64,000 nt of DNA, taken from contig NZ_JBARWZ010000036.1 of NCBI RefSeq assembly GCF_049647105.1, forward strand, positions 37,743 through 101,742, written 5' to 3'. The stretch comes from Actinophytocola sp049647105. GTDB lineage: Bacteria > Actinomycetota > Actinomycetes > Mycobacteriales > Pseudonocardiaceae. A model generated the notes under the pieces. The model did not search any database. It had not been told where the DNA came from and saw nothing but the letters and a program-made list of their open reading frames with translations. The position numbers and the translations under genes were made by a program. Each line of letters starts with the position of its first letter. Position 1 is the stretch's first letter. Shown piece after piece: positions 61,426-64,000 of this stretch.

Positions 61426-62613
61426 TCACGCTGGGCGTGCGACGATCCGCAGCGGCACCCGCTGTGCGCCCAGCTCGGGCATGCGGGTCGGCTCGATGTC
61501 GCCCGCCAGCGTGAAGTGGCTGGTCCTGGCCAGCAGCTCGGTCAGCGCCACCCGAAGGGACAGCCTGGCGAGTGCCATCCCGGCGCAGCGGTGCGGGCCA
61601 CGCCCGAATGCCAGGTGTTGACCGATGTTCGGGCGGTCGAGACGAAAGGTGTCGGGTTCGTCGAACACGCTCTCGTCCCGGTTGGCCGACGCGTACACCA
61701 GCGTGACGGGCTCGCCTGGCCGGATCCGCCTGCCGTGCAGCTCGACGTCGTCCGAGACGGTCCGCGCGAACCCGCGGTAGGGCGTGTAGAGGCGCAGGAA
61801 CTCCTCGAGTGCCGCCGGGATGAGGTCCGGCTCGGCCCGTAGCCGGTCCTGCAACTCGCGGTCGCGGGACAGGTGCACGCAGATCCCACCGATGAGCAGG
61901 GGCGGGGCGACCAGCCCGACGACGAGCGACTGACGCAACGCGCCGACGACCAGGTCGTCGGACAGTGGCTCTCCGTCATAGGTCTCCGACAGCAGGGAGC
62001 TGGCCGGGTCCTGTTCGGGGTCGCGTGGTGACTGCTTGCGGTCGGCGACCAGCTCGCGGGCCATCCGGTACATCTCGTTGCTCTTCTCGGTGACCAGGTC
62101 ACCGTCCTGCTTTCGCCACGCGGCGATCCAGGCGGCGGCGGTGGCCGCGAGGTGGCGGACCTGCTCGGCGGGCAGGTTGAGCCACTCGGCCGCCACGAAC
62201 GCCGGGTAGGTGCTGCCGAACTGCGCGGCGATGTCCCCGCCGCCCTCGGCCAGCAGCGGCGCCAGTTCGCGGGCCGCGTGCTCGGTGAGCACGGGTTCGA
62301 GTGCCGCGAGCCTGCGCCGGTGCAGGGTGCGCTCGAGCGCCTTGCGGAACGGGGTGTGTGCCGGCGCGTCGAAGTTCAGCGGTGGCCGCCGGATCCCGCG
62401 CGGGTCGCTAGGCACGACGGCGCGGACCGACGAGATGAACAGGCCGGGGTCCCCCGCGGCCGCCTTCACGTCGGCGTAGCGGGTGAGCGCCCAGAAGCCG
62501 CCGTACGCCGACGTGTGCGCGACCGGGCAGCGGGCCCGCAGGTCGCGGTAGACCTCGTGCGAGCTGTCGAAGGTCTCGGGGGCGAGGGGGTCGAAATCGT
62601 CGCTGTCGGGCAT
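61426..62613 (-). CDS. cytochrome P450 lacking the I-helix acid-alcohol pair, copy A
   Basis: The 395-residue P450 has the ExxR motif E271-FLR274 and a heme loop FGRGPHRCAG with C343. In the I helix, where AGxET is expected, it reads VGLVAPPL (about 232-239), so V235 and A236 occupy the acid and alcohol positions. This changes the usual proton relay for O2 activation. ATG 62613 gives a length like its paralog; GTG 62634 would overlap the CTTGACACTT box. It is divergent from the paralog across 71 bases and lies upstream of the ABC importer on the same strand. Confidence 0.92.
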   Translation of the reverse strand: MPDSDDFDPLAPETFDSSHEVYRDLRARCPVAHTSAYGGFWALTRYADVKAAAGDPGLFISSVRAVVPSDPRGIRRPPLNFDAPAHTPFRKALERTLHRRRLAALEPVLTEHAARELAPLLAEGGGDIAAQFGSTYPAFVAAEWLNLPAEQVRHLAATAAAWIAAWRKQDGDLVTEKSNEMYRMARELVADRKQSPRDPEQDPASSLLSETYDGEPLSDDLVVGALRQSLVVGLVAPPLLIGGICVHLSRDRELQDRLRAEPDLIPAALEEFLRLYTPYRGFARTVSDDVELHGRRIRPGEPVTLVYASANRDESVFDEPDTFRLDRPNIGQHLAFGRGPHRCAGMALARLSLRVALTELLARTSHFTLAGDIEPTRMPELGAQRVPLRIVARPA

Positions 62614-62626
62614 GTCCGGCACAATA

Positions 62627-62656
62627 CTTGACACTTGTTGTTTCTAGTGGTGATCT
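62627..62656 (+). promoter_or_regulatory. CTTGACACTT box and candidate promoter of P450 copy B
   Basis: CTTGACACTT at 62627-62636 includes TTGACA (62628-62633), with a weak TGATCT (62651-62656) 17 bases downstream. It lies between the divergent P450 genes. The 10-mer is identical to that upstream of the neighbouring importer. Confidence 0.4.
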
Positions 62657-62684
62657 ATCCGTCGAATAAAGAGAGGGGGCTTGG

Positions 62685-63869
62685 ATGGGATCGAGTGACC
62701 ACGACTTCGACCCGCTCGCGGCGGAGACGTTCACCAGCGCGCACGAGACCTACCGGCGGATGCGCACCGAGTGCCCGGTCGCGCACAGCACCACCTATGG
62801 CGGGTTCTGGGCGCTGTTCCGCCACGAGGACGTGCTCCGCGTGCTGACCGACACCGACACGTTCACCACGTCGGTGCAGAACGTGGTGCCGAAGTTCGCC
62901 TTCACCGGCCGCCGCCCGCCACTGCACTTCGACCCGCCGGAACACACGGTCTACCGCCGCGTGATCAACCGCGCGCTGACCCAGCGCAAGGTCGCGGAGC
63001 TGGCGCCGAAGGTGCGCGAGCACTGCGCTGCCGTGCTCCAGCCGCTCATCGACGCGGGCATCGGCGACGTGGCCGCCGACTACGCCCAGGTGTTCCCCGC
63101 ACACGTGTTCGCCGAGTTCTTCCACGTGCCGCTGCACCTGTCGGCGCGGATCAAGCAGATCAGCGCCGAGTACGTGGCCGCCATCCAGGTCGTTGACGAC
63201 GAGAACGTGAAGCGGCTGTCCCGGGTGCTCTACGACATCGCCGCCGAGGTGATCGAGGCCCGCAGGTCCGACGGCTGGGCGGCCGAAGACGACCTCACCA
63301 CCGCGCTGCTCGCCGAGACCCACGACGGCGAGCCGCTGCCACCGGAGCTGGTGCACGGCTGCGTGCGCCAGCTGCTGGTCACCGGCATGGTCGCGCCCAG
63401 CGTCTTCATCGGCACCATGCTCGCCCACCTGGCCCAGCACAAGGATCTCCAGCGGATGCTGCGTGCCGAGCCGGACCGGATCGACGCGGCCGTCGAGGAG
63501 TACCTGCGGCTCTACACGCCCTACCGCGGCATGTCCCGCACGGCACGCCACGACGTCGAGATCGGCGGCAGGCTGATCCGCGAGGACGAGCCGATCGCGC
63601 TCGTCTACACCTCGGCCAACCGGGACGAGACCGTGTTCGGCGACGGCGAGAGCTTCGTGCTCGACCGGCCGGAACTGCGTCGCTCGATCGCGTTCGGCGC
63701 CGGTATCCACTCCTGCCCTGGCGCACCGCTCGCGCGCCTGATGCTGCGCACGACGGTGGCCGAGCTGCTCGCCAGGACCAGCGACTTCAGCGTCGCGGGG
63801 GAGATCGAGATGGCCCGCTGGGCGGAGTGGGGCACCCACCGCGTCCCGCTGAGCTTCCAGTCGGCATGA
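62685..63869 (+). CDS. cytochrome P450 lacking the I-helix acid-alcohol pair, copy B
   Basis: The 394-residue P450 has E272-YLR275, a heme loop FGAGIHSCPGAPLAR with C344, and an I helix reading TGMVAPSV (233-240). V236 and A237 replace the acid-alcohol pair, as in copy A. The two copies share much sequence, including EYLRLYTPYRG versus EFLRLYTPYRG, and a similar N-terminus with DFDPLA and HSTTYGGFWAL. A GAGAGGGGG ribosome site precedes the ATG. It is followed at once by an SDR gene. The substrate is unknown; small aromatic ethers or acids are one possibility. Confidence 0.93.
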   Translation: MGSSDHDFDPLAAETFTSAHETYRRMRTECPVAHSTTYGGFWALFRHEDVLRVLTDTDTFTTSVQNVVPKFAFTGRRPPLHFDPPEHTVYRRVINRALTQRKVAELAPKVREHCAAVLQPLIDAGIGDVAADYAQVFPAHVFAEFFHVPLHLSARIKQISAEYVAAIQVVDDENVKRLSRVLYDIAAEVIEARRSDGWAAEDDLTTALLAETHDGEPLPPELVHGCVRQLLVTGMVAPSVFIGTMLAHLAQHKDLQRMLRAEPDRIDAAVEEYLRLYTPYRGMSRTARHDVEIGGRLIREDEPIALVYTSANRDETVFGDGESFVLDRPELRRSIAFGAGIHSCPGAPLARLMLRTTVAELLARTSDFSVAGEIEMARWAEWGTHRVPLSFQSA

Positions 63870-63889
63870 ACAACAGGGAGGAACCCGAC

Positions 63890-64000
63890 ATGGACCTGAC
63901 CGGGAAGGTCGCGGTGGTCACCGGGGCAGGCCGCGGCCTCGGCCTCGCCTACGCGACCGCGCTGGCCGGCCGGGGCGCCGCGGTCGTGGTGAACGACGCC
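63890..64000 (+). CDS. short-chain dehydrogenase, 3'-truncated by the window edge
   Basis: Only the first 37 codons are present: a beta strand then TGAGRGLG, the classical SDR cofactor motif, and VVVNDA, which resembles (3R)-hydroxyacyl-CoA dehydrogenase-type SDRs. AGGGAGG at 63875-63881 supports ATG 63890. An in-frame ATG at 63866 overlaps the P450 stop (ATGA) and would add eight residues. It is probably cotranscribed with the P450 and oxidises its product. Confidence 0.85.
   Translation, partial: MDLTGKVAVVTGAGRGLGLAYATALAGRGAAVVVNDA

Overview
This 64 kb window is very GC-rich, with frequent GTG starts, ATGA/GTGA stop-start overlaps and twin-arginine leaders. It encodes a mycothiol-type maleylpyruvate isomerase and an F420/FMN-type split-barrel enzyme. 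Together these point to an actinomycete, most likely a member of the Pseudonocardiales (Amycolatopsis, Saccharothrix or Lentzea-like); this is inferred from style and gene families, not from a phylogenetic marker. The window is almost entirely accessory metabolism, laid out as consecutive transport-plus-catabolism clusters and one small natural-product cluster.

Region 1 (1-9.8 kb): the end of a cytochrome P450; a secreted GH127/DUF1680 glycosidase with six ricin-type lectin repeats behind two LacI-type operator-like dyads; a sugar ABC importer whose two permeases are fused in one 669-aa chain; a broken oxidoreductase start; a GntR/FCD regulator; and an enolase-superfamily sugar-acid dehydratase. 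Together they suggest use of arabinose-containing plant polymers and sugar acids.

Region 2 (10.1-26.9 kb): an OYE-type flavin/Fe-S reductase plus IclR regulator diverges from a 14-gene, translationally coupled operon. The operon holds a peptide-type ABC importer, a second OYE-type enzyme, a CMD-family protein, a DUF2848 protein, a maleate-isomerase-like protein, an SDR, an alpha/beta hydrolase lacking its catalytic residues, a 38-aa ORF, an MmgE/PrpD protein and a dihydropyrimidinase-like amidohydrolase. It looks like an undescribed catabolic pathway, perhaps for an N-heterocycle or cyclic amide.

Region 3 (26.9-34.2 kb): two cation exchangers and a four-gene isonitrile cluster, isnA-isnB-flavin halogenase-VAO-type oxidase. 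This is the most exciting locus because it predicts a halogenated aromatic isonitrile.

Region 4 (34.5-38.4 kb): a PPOX-family enzyme, then a complete gentisate ring-cleavage operon (dioxygenase, fumarylpyruvate hydrolase, maleylpyruvate isomerase) with a divergent and probably leaderless IclR regulator.

Region 5 (38.4-57.4 kb): an amino-acid-type ABC importer ending in a CapA-like gene; a PaaX-like repressor; a second CapA-like gene coupled to a PrpD paralog and a complete peptide-type ABC importer; and a divergent operon of an NDP-forming acyl-CoA synthetase, FAD monooxygenase, AMP-forming CoA ligase and thiolase. Two coupled gene junctions here carry copies of one short repeat. Region 6 (57.4-64 kb): an Fbp/Pot-type ABC importer, a divergent pair of P450 paralogs that both lack the I-helix acid-alcohol pair, and the start of an SDR. 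No rRNA, tRNA, CRISPR, phage or transposase gene was seen.
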